Made by a program: the position numbers and the translations under genes | Shown here: positions 36,947-50,800 of the stretch, piece after piece | Layout: the number at the start of each line of letters is the position of its first letter | How positions within the stretch are numbered: the stretch's first letter is position 1 | Source of the DNA: Liolophura sinensis | Lineage: Eukaryota > Mollusca > Polyplacophora > Chitonida > Chitonidae | DNA length: 64,000 nt | Reading direction: 5' to 3' | Assembly: GCF_032854445.1 (NCBI RefSeq) | Contig: NC_088302.1 | Coordinates: 15,185,338-15,249,337 of the forward strand | The notes under the pieces: model-generated | The model's input: the letters and a program-made list of their open reading frames with translations, nothing else | The model's database searches: none | What the model was told of the DNA's origin: nothing

Positions 36947-38823
36947 CTGGCAAGAAAAGGTGAATGAGTACAAAATGTGCGGTAGTAAATATACAAATAG
37001 GGTCCCCGCACATTCGGGACACACGACAAGGCCTGTTCTAAATTACCTCCCTTGTTGCACGACTTCGATTAAACATAACGCGAGGTTATTTTTTAAGGCG
37101 TGAAACTACGAGATGTGGGACCTCGTCTGCTAAAACATGCTGTATGTAGGTTATGAGACCACAACGACAAATATTTTCTAAGCAACAGAATGTGAAAAAA
37201 CATGATGTCAGCTTTCGAAAGTCTCAGAAATGTCGATAGATCTTTAATAGAATAAATGATTTGCAGCGGCTTGAGAGTCCGAAACTCTTTAACCAGCCTA
37301 CGCGACTTTGACTCCGAAACGTGTCATTACCCGTTCTATGAGGTCCCACATAACCACAGTTTACCTTTGACAACGCACCTTTGTAACGGGAGAGTAACTT
37401 ACAATGAGGTAATTCGCTACTGTCCAATTATAGTATCTATCATATAGCATCAAATATTTTAGTTCATATAGCAACATGTGTAAATCAAATTATATAAGAT
37501 GCTTTGGTTCATGTATCAGTCCACCTGTAGGCCTGCATATCGTTTCTTTCTCACTGTTACAAATGTAGTAATACTGACCAGTTGTTTTGTTTCTTACCGT
37601 TAATGAGATGTTTTATTCTTACAGTTAAACCTGTACACCAAATCAGATCAGATGTTTTTTTGTTTCTTCCCGTTACACCTGTACAACAAATTAGATCAGA
37701 TGTTTTGTTTCGTACCGTTACATCTGTACACCAAATCAGACCAGATGACCATCTGTTGTGAGAAACAGAAGACCCCGAGTCGTCCACCTCTCAGCGAAGC
37801 GTCGTAGATATTTCCGGTGTCGGCCACAAGAGACGTCTCTTCAAATAACAGTACACTGTAAAAGGTAACAATGACAACACATTGACTGACTGCTGGTTGA
37901 ACAACGATTACTACAATCTTACCTGTGATTTAGATCAAAGCCTTTTTAATCAAGGGCAGAGTTCAAGCTTGTTATAAATTGTTTACATCCTGTTGTCAAC
38001 TGTGTTTTGTTTGTTTCCATACCGTGAACGCTGAACATTCTGGTGGAGAAAACATCACTGAGACTTGGTCACTATGCATTGTTTTAATATTAGTGTAAGT
38101 TAAATGTGATGATAACACAACAGTTTGAGTAATTCTAGACCGGGGAAGTCTAACCCCTGCATTTTAGCTACCTAATTCTACGTATGCCATGGTACTAGGG
38201 GGCGGGCAATGTGCTACTGTTAAAGCAATTACATAAGCAATTAGAATAAAACCGTAACTCAGCTGTATTTCACCAGTTACGTGTGAGAAAACTGTCAGAA
38301 CATGACTCGTAGGAAATCCCCGGTAATAAAATTATTAATTAAATTTAAATGTTATAATGTTTGTACATAACACAATGACTAATACACCTTAAGTGAAAGG
38401 AAAATTTCAGTTGAACGATAGTTATTTACTTCACCATTCTTACAAAGGAAGGACTACGTAATCGGTAATGGCAGAAGCAGCCAGTGTACAATCTGCTTTG
38501 TTAAATTATTCTTTGCTTGTATGTTGAAACCCTGGTATAGATGTCACCAGAGTTATACCCCTTACCGTATTAAGCCTCTGGCTGGACGATGTATCAGCTC
38601 CCACCTGTATGCAGTCCTTTCTTTCCAACCAACGTTTCGGGGATCCTTCCACAGAAGTTTGACCTGTCGTCATCAACATGAAATTATCTTTGATAACTTA
38701 AAAGCCAAAAAGGTGATTTATATCTGACAGACCTACGTTATCGGGGCGCTCATTGTCTCTATCGTACCATATAGTGAAAGCTGTGCGATTACTTGCACAG
38801 CATCGGCTAATTTTAACATCACA

Positions 38824-38899
<76 letters not shown>

Positions 38900-41800
38900 T
38901 GTAATCAGTCTCTTTCATGTATGTGCAAGTCGCAGAAAATACTTTTCAACTCAACCATGGGTTAACCACTCAAAACGAAGGCTTTAGTAAAATTTGCATA
39001 AATGGATTTACCTGACCCGCAGTGTCCCCAGTATGCCACATCGAGTTCCTCAACATCTCACCAGGACCAGTGTCCGAGTTGACCAGTTTTAGCTGAATAC
39101 CCGGCTCGGCCACTGCCCTGAAGGGTGTCGGGTGCCAATATGTCTGGGTAGCTTTCTTCCACATGACCACGTAAAAATGGGAGCTGTCTTGGTAGCTGAA
39201 GATAAATCCCGCGTAGTCGTCATCCACCTCGGTGTTCACGAAGAAAGTACCGCTGAAGTCCACGCCACTGAAAGCGTTATAACCTGAATAAGAGACGGAA
39301 CAAAAACCACTGACACGTACTCATATATTTGGTGTAACCAAACCTAAGTAAGAGCAAGAAGAAATGTCATCAATAAGTAAACATTTCTTTTCGGTTGATG
39401 CTGGAATGTTCAGGATTTGCTGATCCCTGTGCAACACAAGTGCATCAGTACGCAATAATTGCTTTTTGGTTGGTGATAGAATGCTCAAGATTTGCTGTGA
39501 CCTATGCAAGAGATGTGGTGCGCTGGTTGTAGAAGCCCCTATAACAACCGATTGTTGAATAAAATTGTTTAACTATGACGAAGAAAAACCGAGCAGATGT
39601 TTTTTTTTAACTTACTGACGGCTATACCCGGATCGCTATTCATTGTCTGCACAATCTCGGCACCCTGCAAAAAAAGTACAAGTACAGTGCAAGTACAGTT
39701 ATGTAAGTTATCCTTAATTTACATTCTGATCCGCTTCCTTGGAGTTTAACATAGCTGTAAAAATTGATGATGATGATGATGTTGATGACGATGATTCTAC
39801 CGATCGTGTAGAAACTAAATTTCCAATAAATATTTTTAACCTCATACTTAAATAGAAAGACTGACTAGTTAGTCGTAGGTTAGTTGGCAATTTATTCCAA
39901 TCCCATGGGAAAGATATATATAGGTCATCAGTTCGGAAATATCAGTATAATACTCCTGTTATCAGTCTCAATACAGCCATATTTTGTTGTGCTTCCTCAC
40001 TGAATAACAATGTCGAAGTCAACAGACATAATTAACGGTGCTCGCGTTCATCATTATACTGATCCGGGTTATCCCTTTATACTAAGAATCTAGCGAGAAA
40101 ATAGCAGGATTGTCAAATATGCAGTTATCAGTCTAACATCATTCAGCTCTGAAGAAGTATCTGTCGCTTATGAGGCTTTGGCACATAAACCATGAGTTAA
40201 GAGTGAAAGGCTGATGCCAAACTCATGTATGTGAAGTAGTAATACGCACATATAAAAACTCTTTAGTTCTAAACACTTAGGTAAGAAAATATTAGGCACC
40301 TGGTTGAGAATCACCCAATTGGGATCGATCTGTGAATCTCCTTCCGGGTCAAGCACAACTGTCTGGTAAGCTCGGAAGTCGGTAGAGTAAATTTCCCCAT
40401 TATCCGGACAAACGTCCAAACCATCCGGATGTCCGTCACCGTCCGCGTCGTTCTCACACACATCGCCCTGTCCGTTACCTAAGGTGATAAGACCGACAAA
40501 TAACTTAACCGAACCGAAACGATGTTTACCTTCGCTAAACTTTATTTATTTACTTATTTGATTGGTTTTTTGTGCCGTACTTAAGAATATTTCACTTACA
40601 AGACGGCTGCCCACAAAACTTCTTATCGTTGCCTCACAGTATACGATAGGAGTCCTCGCCGACCGACTATAGCGCTTGTCTAATGAGGTCTTTTGTTTTT
40701 CTTTTCAGTCAGGCAGTTTATGGCGAGGTGGGTTTCTCTCCAGATCTTCCCAAGTTTGCCCCCACCCAAAAACTTGACAGCCTTTATATAAGCTTAATAA
40801 TATTTGAGTGAGTGAGTGCTTGGGGTTTAACGTCGTACTTAACAATTTTTCAGTCATATGACGATGAACTATTTTAGAGTGCATGTACGTGTAATGTGCC
40901 TCCTCGCTGAAGGGCGGATTTCCACGGCTCTTATATCTTGTGCTTCACTGAGACGACTTACCGAAGGCAAGTAAGCCGCCCCATCCGAGTCATTAGACTG
41001 GTACGGATCAACCAGTCGTTGCACCAACCCCTTAATGCTGAACACCAAGATACAACTTCCTCTTTTAAGGTCTTTGGTGTGATCCGACCCATGATTGACC
41101 CTGGATATACAGCCCCCGAAGCGTTGGCTCTACCAACTGGGGCCGGTTAATATCCTTGCATATACGGCATGAAAGACCCAATGAACCTATACAATAGATG
41201 GGACCATTGCCTTTCAATGATTTAATTTTTGTGTATAGTACAGAAATAGAAAAAGAATAAGAATTGTCTCCCTTACCGTCCAGATCCGCCTGATCAGGGT
41301 TGTACACCAGGGGGCAGTTATCATCTTGGTCCAGGATCAAGTCATTGTCATCATCGTCATCACACATGTTTCCTGCCACAGCAATGTGATATGGTAAGAG
41401 GAGCAGCCTTGGTAAGTGTTTTAGTATATAGACAAAAAAGGGGCAGATGTGAAACAGCAGTTAACTGCTTTTTACAAACTCACACACACATGTAGTCCAT
41501 GCTCTACTCTTCTTATACATCTGGCACTGTCACAATTAGCTAACCACAGATTGAAATAACAAACAGCTTATGAGATTAAAGCAATGTCAATAAAGTAAAC
41601 AGATAAAGATATGTACTCACTAACAATCAATAGAGGACGACATGGGGAAAACATTGTCGAATATCACAGAGAAATTTTTTCGATTACATTGATTATTTGA
41701 CACGTGCAGGACGACATACTAGACACAGTATTTGATATGGTCCTTATTTCACGTGGCATAGATGTACTTACGATCTATATACTAACAACGGAAGCCTATA

Positions 41801-44800
41801 TTTTCGACAGAATAAATTCGCCTGGAATTAATGTGACGTCTATTTTAGTTCATTTTGCATGGTATTTGTGGCGTATGGATAATTTAACTCACCTCTACCA
41901 TCTTTATCGGTGTCAAGCTGGTCAGCATTGGCCACCGTAGGACAATTATCCTTGTCGTCCTGGATACCATCGTGATCTCTGCAATGAATTGCAGCGAAAG
42001 GGGATACAAAATCGCCAATCCGCCTTTAAACGGGCAGTAAGCCTTGACTTTGTCCATATCACCCACTTGTTATAAAAGCAAACAAAATAACCTTATAAAA
42101 CCTTCGCAGTTTGACTTTCGCTTTCTCATTATGTGTTCTGTATACTTACCTATATAAAACACACAGCGAAACTGGCCGATGAATCAAATCGCTGATAACC
42201 GAATTACGTCCGAACATAAAGCCTCAGAATAGGGGCGAACTATTTTGCATGGCAAAAAAATTGAAGTGAAGGAGGGATTTTCTTAACAGAATGTGTACTC
42301 AGGTAATATATTAATGCCCAGTGAATCATCTCACTCGAACTATTGGTGGCGAACCCCAAAAAATGTTTTTTACATACGATGACATTTCATGTTTACGATG
42401 ACATTTCATGTTTATGTTTATTTATTTACTTATTTATGTGATTCGTTGTTTATAACGCTGTGCGTGAGATTATTTCTCGGATATGACGACGGTCGAAATA
42501 ATGGATTAAGGAAACTCGAACATGCTATGTCAATTTTATCATGGACGTAACCTCGACTATACAGCTTTGTTCTAACAAATATGGTGGAAAGTCGGCACAC
42601 AATGAAATGTTGACCGATGGAGCAATACGGTTCCCCCGAACAACGTACCAGCGTGTTATAAGCCGGTATATATCCGGAGGGAAATCTGAGCCGACTTTCA
42701 CCAGGGAACAATAGCAGTGGAAGAACAAGTGGTATCGCTTTGCCACCAACTACAAACAGTGTCGTTTCCAAGCGAAACCACCTCAGCCATTACGAGTATT
42801 CCAACAGCTGGGAGTTGTTATCCCGAGTCTGTTGTGTTAGCAAATTCAGGGTCAGCCGAGCTGTTTGTTCTGTTACAGAACAAAGAGTGGATACAATGGA
42901 TAATAATGACTGTATATGTTACATTATACATTGTGTTTCGGGTCCAGAATGGACGATAACTGCCTATATTAGCCCAAATTTAAAGGTGTTGTGTAGCCCA
43001 AATTTAAGGGTGTTGACACATCCTATATCTTAACTCTGGATGTGAACAATGACATCTGTAGCATATACTGGGGACAATAAGTGCACTCAAAATTAATCTG
43101 TTAATTTTAACAGAAAATGTGTTTTATGAGTGACGCTAGAACTTATCCTGTTATTATAATATTGTGTCATATTCAACATAATATCCTGTTAATCTAATAT
43201 TATCGCTATGTTAAATTAATAGAATATGTGTGTTATTTTGAACAGAATAATCTGCTGCAATAACAGAATACACTGTAGCATCACTCAAATAACAGACTTT
43301 CTGTTAAATTTTACAGATTATTTTTGAATGTGGAAGAAATTGTCATCTTCATTCTTTATTTCATTGGAATTAGGTTCCAATATAGAGGAAAAAGACCGTT
43401 TCCTTTACTTAACCACAATGACATGACATGGGCCCAGTTGTTCAAAGGTACATCAGAAGTTAATTCCCCTATTATCTTTAGTCTGGACAAAATCATATTA
43501 GTTTGGTACTAGTCCAAGACTGGTATTAAGATTTAAGCCTGGCTTAACTTACGATATACCGTACTTTCAAACATCCAAGCCCTGGGCCCAGTTGTTCAAA
43601 GGTGTATTGGCAGTTAAGCCATAGATTATATTTTTAGTCTGTATTTCTGCGTCCACGTGGGTTAAGAAAGTTAATAACGCAAACTACAATAATCGCAAAC
43701 TTACTGATCATCATTCGTATCACAGAGGTCCCCTATCAGGTCGTTGTCCGAATCTTTCTGTCATAAAACACAAACATGGAAAACATTGGGGGTGGTGGAG
43801 TTTCAGTACATACAGAGGTTTATAATTGGCAGTAGATTATCCAATGGCTACACATTATTTAAACTAAAGCCGCATCCACACGATGTAATTGTCGAGTCTA
43901 CCCATCGAATTCGACCATAGTCAAACGAAAATAAAAGATGCGCTGTTTCATGCGATTGTAGCATTCGACAAATCGCGTGGTGTCAACGCGGCTTAAGGGT
44001 ACAGGTATTTTCCATCAGACCCGTTCCACTCGAGGAATTTTTCTAACACCACATGCTGTAATTCTTCAACCTTTTCAACCACTTAAACACTTTTTTCAGC
44101 GGATTTTTATGCATAGAATTATTATTTAAATAACCACAAAATTGATTTACTCGTGTCAATAAAGATGCAAGGTTCATAAATGTGTAAAAATTATTTCTGT
44201 ACAGCTCAAAGTCATATCAGAATTTTTTAAAATATTCGTTGTTGGAGTTGGTTGGAAAGGTTGAATAATTAGGGTAACTTTAGGTAATATACTATTCTAC
44301 ATGCTGAGATATGTGAACAAATTAATGCCACATTTAATCAGCTTAAGTTGTTTCAAATTTTATGAAACAAATGAAATTCCTTGTCGAAAAAGATATTACA
44401 GGCCATCGTTGTCAAAGGGGCCTCAACTCTTCATCGGTGTCGGGATTTGTCTGTATTGTAATACTCACTTGTTCCGGGTTCCGGATCCTAGGGCAGTTAT
44501 CACAGGCATCTCCAACCCCATCTCCATCAGAGTCTATCTGATCGTAATTCTTCACTTTGACACAGTTATCATCAGCGTTTAAAATACCTGGAACCCAGCA
44601 TGCTATGTATTAGCGAGGGCATAACAAGAAATATGAAAATGATGGTTACCTTACAAATTATACCGAAATATGCCTGATCTAATTAGATCTTGTAACAAAC
44701 TGTGCCTTGTTGCATTACTTTATTTGTAGCAAAATGTGCTCGATTATATTACATTTTGTAACAAAATGTACCGAGTTATTTTACATCTTGTAAGAAAATG

Positions 44801-47800
44801 TGCCTGGTTGCACCGCATCTTGTTACAGAATATATTTGACAACCTACTCAGTGTAATTCTTTCAGTAATTTTGTGATGAAAAGGAAGCAGAATCTAAGAC
44901 GATCAAAAATACCTAATGTGCTGATTATGTACAGAAACCTGCGGAAGGTCAAATAAAAAAAATACATTAAGTACAGGAGTAGATTGTAATTTTTAATACT
45001 ACATCATTAACTGAAATCAACAGCCCTGATCAATACTGGTGATCTATTTAGTTCCAAAGTCTGGCCCAAAACACTTTGTCGTCAATATAATTCTACTTTA
45101 AGGAATAAACGCATTATGGACAATTGTCAACCATCTCAACCCCCACCTCATTTCCTATAAATTAGGTCTCCTACTGTTTCCCACATACCGTCATTATCAA
45201 TATCCGGGTCACAGTTATTCCCCAGCCCGTCCCCGTCCGTGTCCGTCTGATCCGGATTGGGCACGGTGGGACAGTTATCACAGGCGTCTCCGGTACTGTC
45301 CGGGTCTACTTCACTGTCTACCTGGGCCGGGTTGGGCACCAATGGACAGTTGTCCTGTCAATGAAACACGAATAAAAGGCGTAATTTGGACATGGTGCCA
45401 TTGGCGGTATCATAACAGCCTGAGATCGATCTAGAGCTCGGCTTATGTTGTTTTGGAACCATTTCACTTAATTCGACATTCACTTAACCTGATGTAGAAC
45501 TTTCAAATTCCATCATAAAAGTTAAACAAGAGGCTCGCCGTTTTCCTTTGACACGAAGGTTTCGCGCTCGAATCAACAAATCAAACACGGGGCAGACAAA
45601 TTTGAATTTGAAACGTGTAATTTCTGACGTCACCATTTAGTGAGACTACTTATTCGTGTGAAAAGTGGGTTGTATTTTGGCGCTAAGTACAGATGCGCCA
45701 TTGCAGTTTGGCTTTGTGACAACATAACATGTTAACACATGATTTTAAAACGTGACATGTACTACTTCACCGGCCTAGTAAGTGTAAAGCAACCATTAGT
45801 TCATTTATAATTTCACCACGATAAGGCGTTTTACCGAATTCTTGATAACTCCATCATCACATAGTATTTTACCGGATTGTAGGTAATTCATTATGATTTG
45901 TTTAGCATTTTTACCGGATTGTTGATAATTCCATCGTTATTAAGTATTTTACCGGATTGTTGATTATTCCATCGTTATCGGCGTCGTCATCACAGGCATC
46001 TCCTAGCCCGTCCAGGTCCGCATCTTCCTGCCCGCTGTTAGGGGTCAGCTTACAGTTATCCTAGATGAGAAAAGGTGGGTTGAAAAATTGAGAACAACCC
46101 AATATGAAAGCCATTCTCAATGCGGATGCTGAAATGTTTAAAGGTATTAACAAGATTTCTTGTACTTTAACAAAACGTACATTTAACACTGCAAACCTAT
46201 GAGAAATTTGCCCCCTTCTACACACAGATTTTTTTGTCATAGCTCTTACAATCAACGATTAAAAGATAACTTAAATAATATTTACAAAATTTGATTGTAG
46301 GTGAGTATATAATGTGAAAAAACGCGACACCAGAGTACCCTGTCACTGGCACTATGACCCATAAAGCCCACCTTAAAATTTAAACACTTAAATGCATTAA
46401 ATTCCAGTTTAAAATAGTCCAAAAAGATGTAAAAATGTACTATCTGGCCATGCTTAATTGTGAGCTATCTTTTTCTGTACACATTACATGATTAAAAGAA
46501 TTCCTAAAATGAAATTGGAAAATGGAAAAAAAACTTTCTCAAAAGCACTTCTGATAATCTGGAATGAGCACAAATTTCAAGCTTTCAAACCTTCAGGAAA
46601 TTTTGCATCAAAACAAGGTTTAACAATTATAGACATGACCAGCGTTGTTATTAAGATGCTAATCTTATCATGTCATCACCTTGCGACATCTCCTGTCGAG
46701 ACAGTCTGGAATGGCGTCGTCTGGCAATCCGTCAAGATCCGTGTCTCGCACACAGTGGAACCCGTCCCCAGCAAAACCTATACTACACTGTAAAACATAT
46801 AAAATGCTGAATCATCTTGCTCGTTTACGACATTTATAAATAGTTAATTCTCTGTAAAACGATACAGTAAATCAACCAAAACAATATGTGATCCCAACAA
46901 CGCTGAAAGTGAATGAATCCCAAATTTTTTTCATCACAATCTATAACATTTTAAAGATTGGAGATTCAGGATGAATATTTGTAAGAAACCTCTGTCCCTG
47001 GAACTGCATGATGTACACAATTGTAGTCACAATGTTGCCACATGTATTATGTAAGGCAGAGAAGCAGGCCAAATTGTTTCATTTAAGATTAAAATTTTTC
47101 AAATTTTAAAGAATGGAGCAGATGTATGACGTCATTACTTACCTCACAAAGATAGCCGTCGTGACCCCGTCGTTGTAAACAGTTAGCGTTGACGTCACAT
47201 TTTGTCCGTCCGTCTGGACACACATTGCCGGATTTTCGACAGCCTACGGTCTGGTTACCTATGAACCCTGGCAAGCAGTCCCCACACTGACGGGAGCCCT
47301 GGGAGAGACGAGCAGAATGTCAGCGGCGACAAGGGAGGCAAAGAAATGTAATCTGGGCATAACTTGTGTAGGCTATTATTCATTTTATACCCTTGCGATG
47401 GCGTTTGCAAAATTGCAAAAGAAAAATGTTCCATATAGAGCAGAATGTAGTCTGCATTACCCGGGAAAAGGTACCCACTGAAAGGAAAGTCAGAGTTATA
47501 TCAGCAACATTATCATATTTCATATTGTTTTCTCATAAGAAAATGAGATGACCAGACAAACTGGCTATAAATTTTGATTTCAAATTAAGTGAAATATTTA
47601 CAGAAAGATGAGTTTATTAAGCTGGAGGAAACTGGCGTTTCCATACTGTTTTATTGAATGAAACTATAAAGAAGGCTGCTGGACCTGAATTTGATCTCTC
47701 TTTGGAAGGACACCTTCCACAGATTCTATCAACGCAGATACTTCAAACCATTATCCTGGTTTTTTTCTCACAATCTGTTTCGATCATTAATAGTAAAACG

Positions 47801-50800
47801 TAATGGAGAAACCAGCGACTGAAATGTTTCACACAGTGGAGTGATGAGTACAATCAGAACTGTCAAATCAATGAGCCATCATCTAAAATAGCACAATCTA
47901 TTCCTTCGCTATTAACTACAACCATCCATCAACAATTCAATGAACACAGCAAATCCACAGCTAATAAATCAGTCAACATCTGAATTAGCCTGTTCCATTT
48001 TTTACAACTTATTTCAGCCATCCACTGATTTATCAATTCAAGGCATCGCCGTACATACCGGGGTGTTGATACACTGTGAGTTTGGTACACATCCACCGTT
48101 GTTTCCGTCTTCACACTCGTTCAGATCTCTGCAAACCTTCGAAGATAACGCAGAAATATTGCCAATTAATGTTACATTGGTATAAGTTTGCTGCAGATAC
48201 GTGTAATACACGCATAATGTAAATGGGAATTACAAATTGGCACTATATCCTGAGCAAAAATCAACACAGTTGCCTTATTACCAGAATTTTAGAGAAATTA
48301 TTTTTTGTTTTTTTTCTTCTTTGTTACCTGTTTGTGCCGTTGGGCAAACTCAATGCCAATTCCTTCCAAGGGCGGAGCAGTGTATCCCAGAGGGCACGGG
48401 GTGCACGTGAACCCTGGCTGAAGATTCTCGCACGTGGCTAATCTGTCACATGGCCTACTGTAGAGACACTGGGAAAAACATCATTCTTTTTAAAAACGGG
48501 CTTCATTTGTTCATTTTTACGCGATCAAACATGATTAGTCTGGAGCTCACTCGCAAGAGATGACCCATTAGCGATGGATAGTCTTTTCGTTTACACTATT
48601 TTATTACATTCACATATTTCCTTCATTGGTGCTTGGCATCTTGTTGAAGAACATTTAATATAGCAGATTATGGGTAAAAGACTTGAATAACCAATAGAAA
48701 AAGCAAGTCTTTGGCACCTAGATTTACACAAAACCGTTGCTTTCACAATAAGATGAGTTTCATTTTATGTTATTGCATATCGAAATGTTCATAACTCACC
48801 TCGTTGATATCTGTGCAGTGCGTACCATTTCCGGTGTAACCAACAGGACACGGGCCGCACTGGTAACCAACGGGTGTGTCCTCGCACGCAACTCCAGGGA
48901 AACAAGGTCTGGAGGAACATGTGACTATAAATGGTTTACATCCGTGAAGAGTTCCATCCCCTGAATAGCCAGGTGGACAAGGCCCACACCGGAAACCACT
49001 GGCGGTATCATAGCAACGAACACCTATGAAATACGTGAACAGAATAGCACAAGGCCAATCGTATGAGTTAATCTAAGGACTTAAAAAAGTTATAACAAGT
49101 TCTAACATACTCGATGTTAGATATTCTAAATAAAGAATATTTTCATTGATACCAACTCTTCACATTCTTTGATAAGCTTAATGGTGGAACCTTTTTGTAA
49201 TAGGGCCATTTTCATGACAGCATTGTAAGACTTGGCAGAATAACATTCAAACTTCCTTTATATACTTATAAAACCAAACATTAACTTTCATCCTGTTTTC
49301 ATCAACAGGAAGGCTAGACGAAAGGTCCCATGGAAAAGTAAAACCTGTTCCGTCGTATGAGTCATTTGTATGTAAAGGGGCAACTCAAATACTCACTGTA
49401 AACTTTAAATCAAAAACAAGTATAACACAAGAAAAGAAAATGTTTAAAATGAATAATCCCAACATTCGGTAAAATATATAATATGAAAATCAAACGACAA
49501 GTACACCAAGCAATTTTCCATGATGTTAGGAAAGCATGTTACATTTCACAATTGTAAACGTTTCTGTTCATGTTATACAGGCCGACACATTACACGCCTG
49601 CCCCTTTAAATCTGTCCTCTTACCTGGATAGCAGGGCTTGTCGTTACAAGTCTCATAGGCTGTACAGGTCTCTCCATCCCCATAATATCCCGGGGGACAG
49701 GGCCCACAGCGGAACCCTAACTCCGTGTCGATACACCTTACCCCCGGGAAGCATGGCTCCGATGAGCATCGTCTTCGTACAGGAGCGGAGCGGTTGTCAC
49801 CACCTAAGAAGGACAAGGTAATTGTGAGTTATTCATATTATACCCGGAAGAGGAGGATGGGGGTGGGGGTGTGTGTAGGGGGGTGGGTGGGTTGGGAGGG
49901 GGAGAGGTATAAACCGCCATACGTGGAAACAAAACTGATGATTTTAAATACTCGATGTGTTCTATTGATGTACTCTACAAACATGTAGTGTGTGCATCGA
50001 AGACAATTCAATGTTATCCACAGGCTGCGATGCCTTTTGAATGTAAGATCATTAATTTAGCTGGAGGCCTCCGAGGGCTAGTGGTTAGCGTGCTTGAGCA
50101 GAATAATGACCCAGGAGATTCTCAACAATGTGATCGCAGTTCAAGTCCAGCTCATCCTGGATTCCTCTTTTGTTGTACGTGAGAAGGTGTGCCAGCAATC
50201 TGTGGATGGTCGTCGGTATCCCCGGGCCATGTCCAGTTTCCTCACACCACAATGCTGGCCGCCTTCGCACAAGTGAAATATTCTTGAGTAAAAACTCAAA
50301 ATAAATAAATAAATAAAGTTCTATTAATGTAGTTCACGTACCTCTGCACATGGCACAGTTTTCCAGAGTAAGTCTAAGCTCACGAGTTTCGCGCGTCTGC
50401 AAGAACAAAAGGAAGCATATCTTTTAGACCATTGTAAAACGGGATCTTGAAATACCAAAAAATTAACTAATACTTTTTGCGGAAATTTGCTACGGGTGAC
50501 TGAGACCTTACATAAGGATGAAACTGATGTTACAAAGTTTCCTCTGACGTCAACATTAAAAGCGGGCTTACAAAATCCACGCAAATTTTAGACAACGATT
50601 TAACGAAGAATTTCTGTAAAACCATGACAAATAGTGACGTCATTACCTGCGACTGGAATTCCCTCTTCAACTCCTTTACTGTTGCGGTGAGTTGTTTCAA
50701 GGCCCCGAGCAAGCCATTTTGATCGCCATCTATTGTATACGGTAAGAAAGAAAAATATTCAGCAATGCGTAATAGTGTGTATTACCCGTTACATTAAGCC

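Noticed and set aside
48121-48130. ttgcag as the acceptor of thrombospondin exon 10
   Set aside because: It would remove the conserved VCR before DLNEC and break phase; the acceptor eight bases upstream keeps both.
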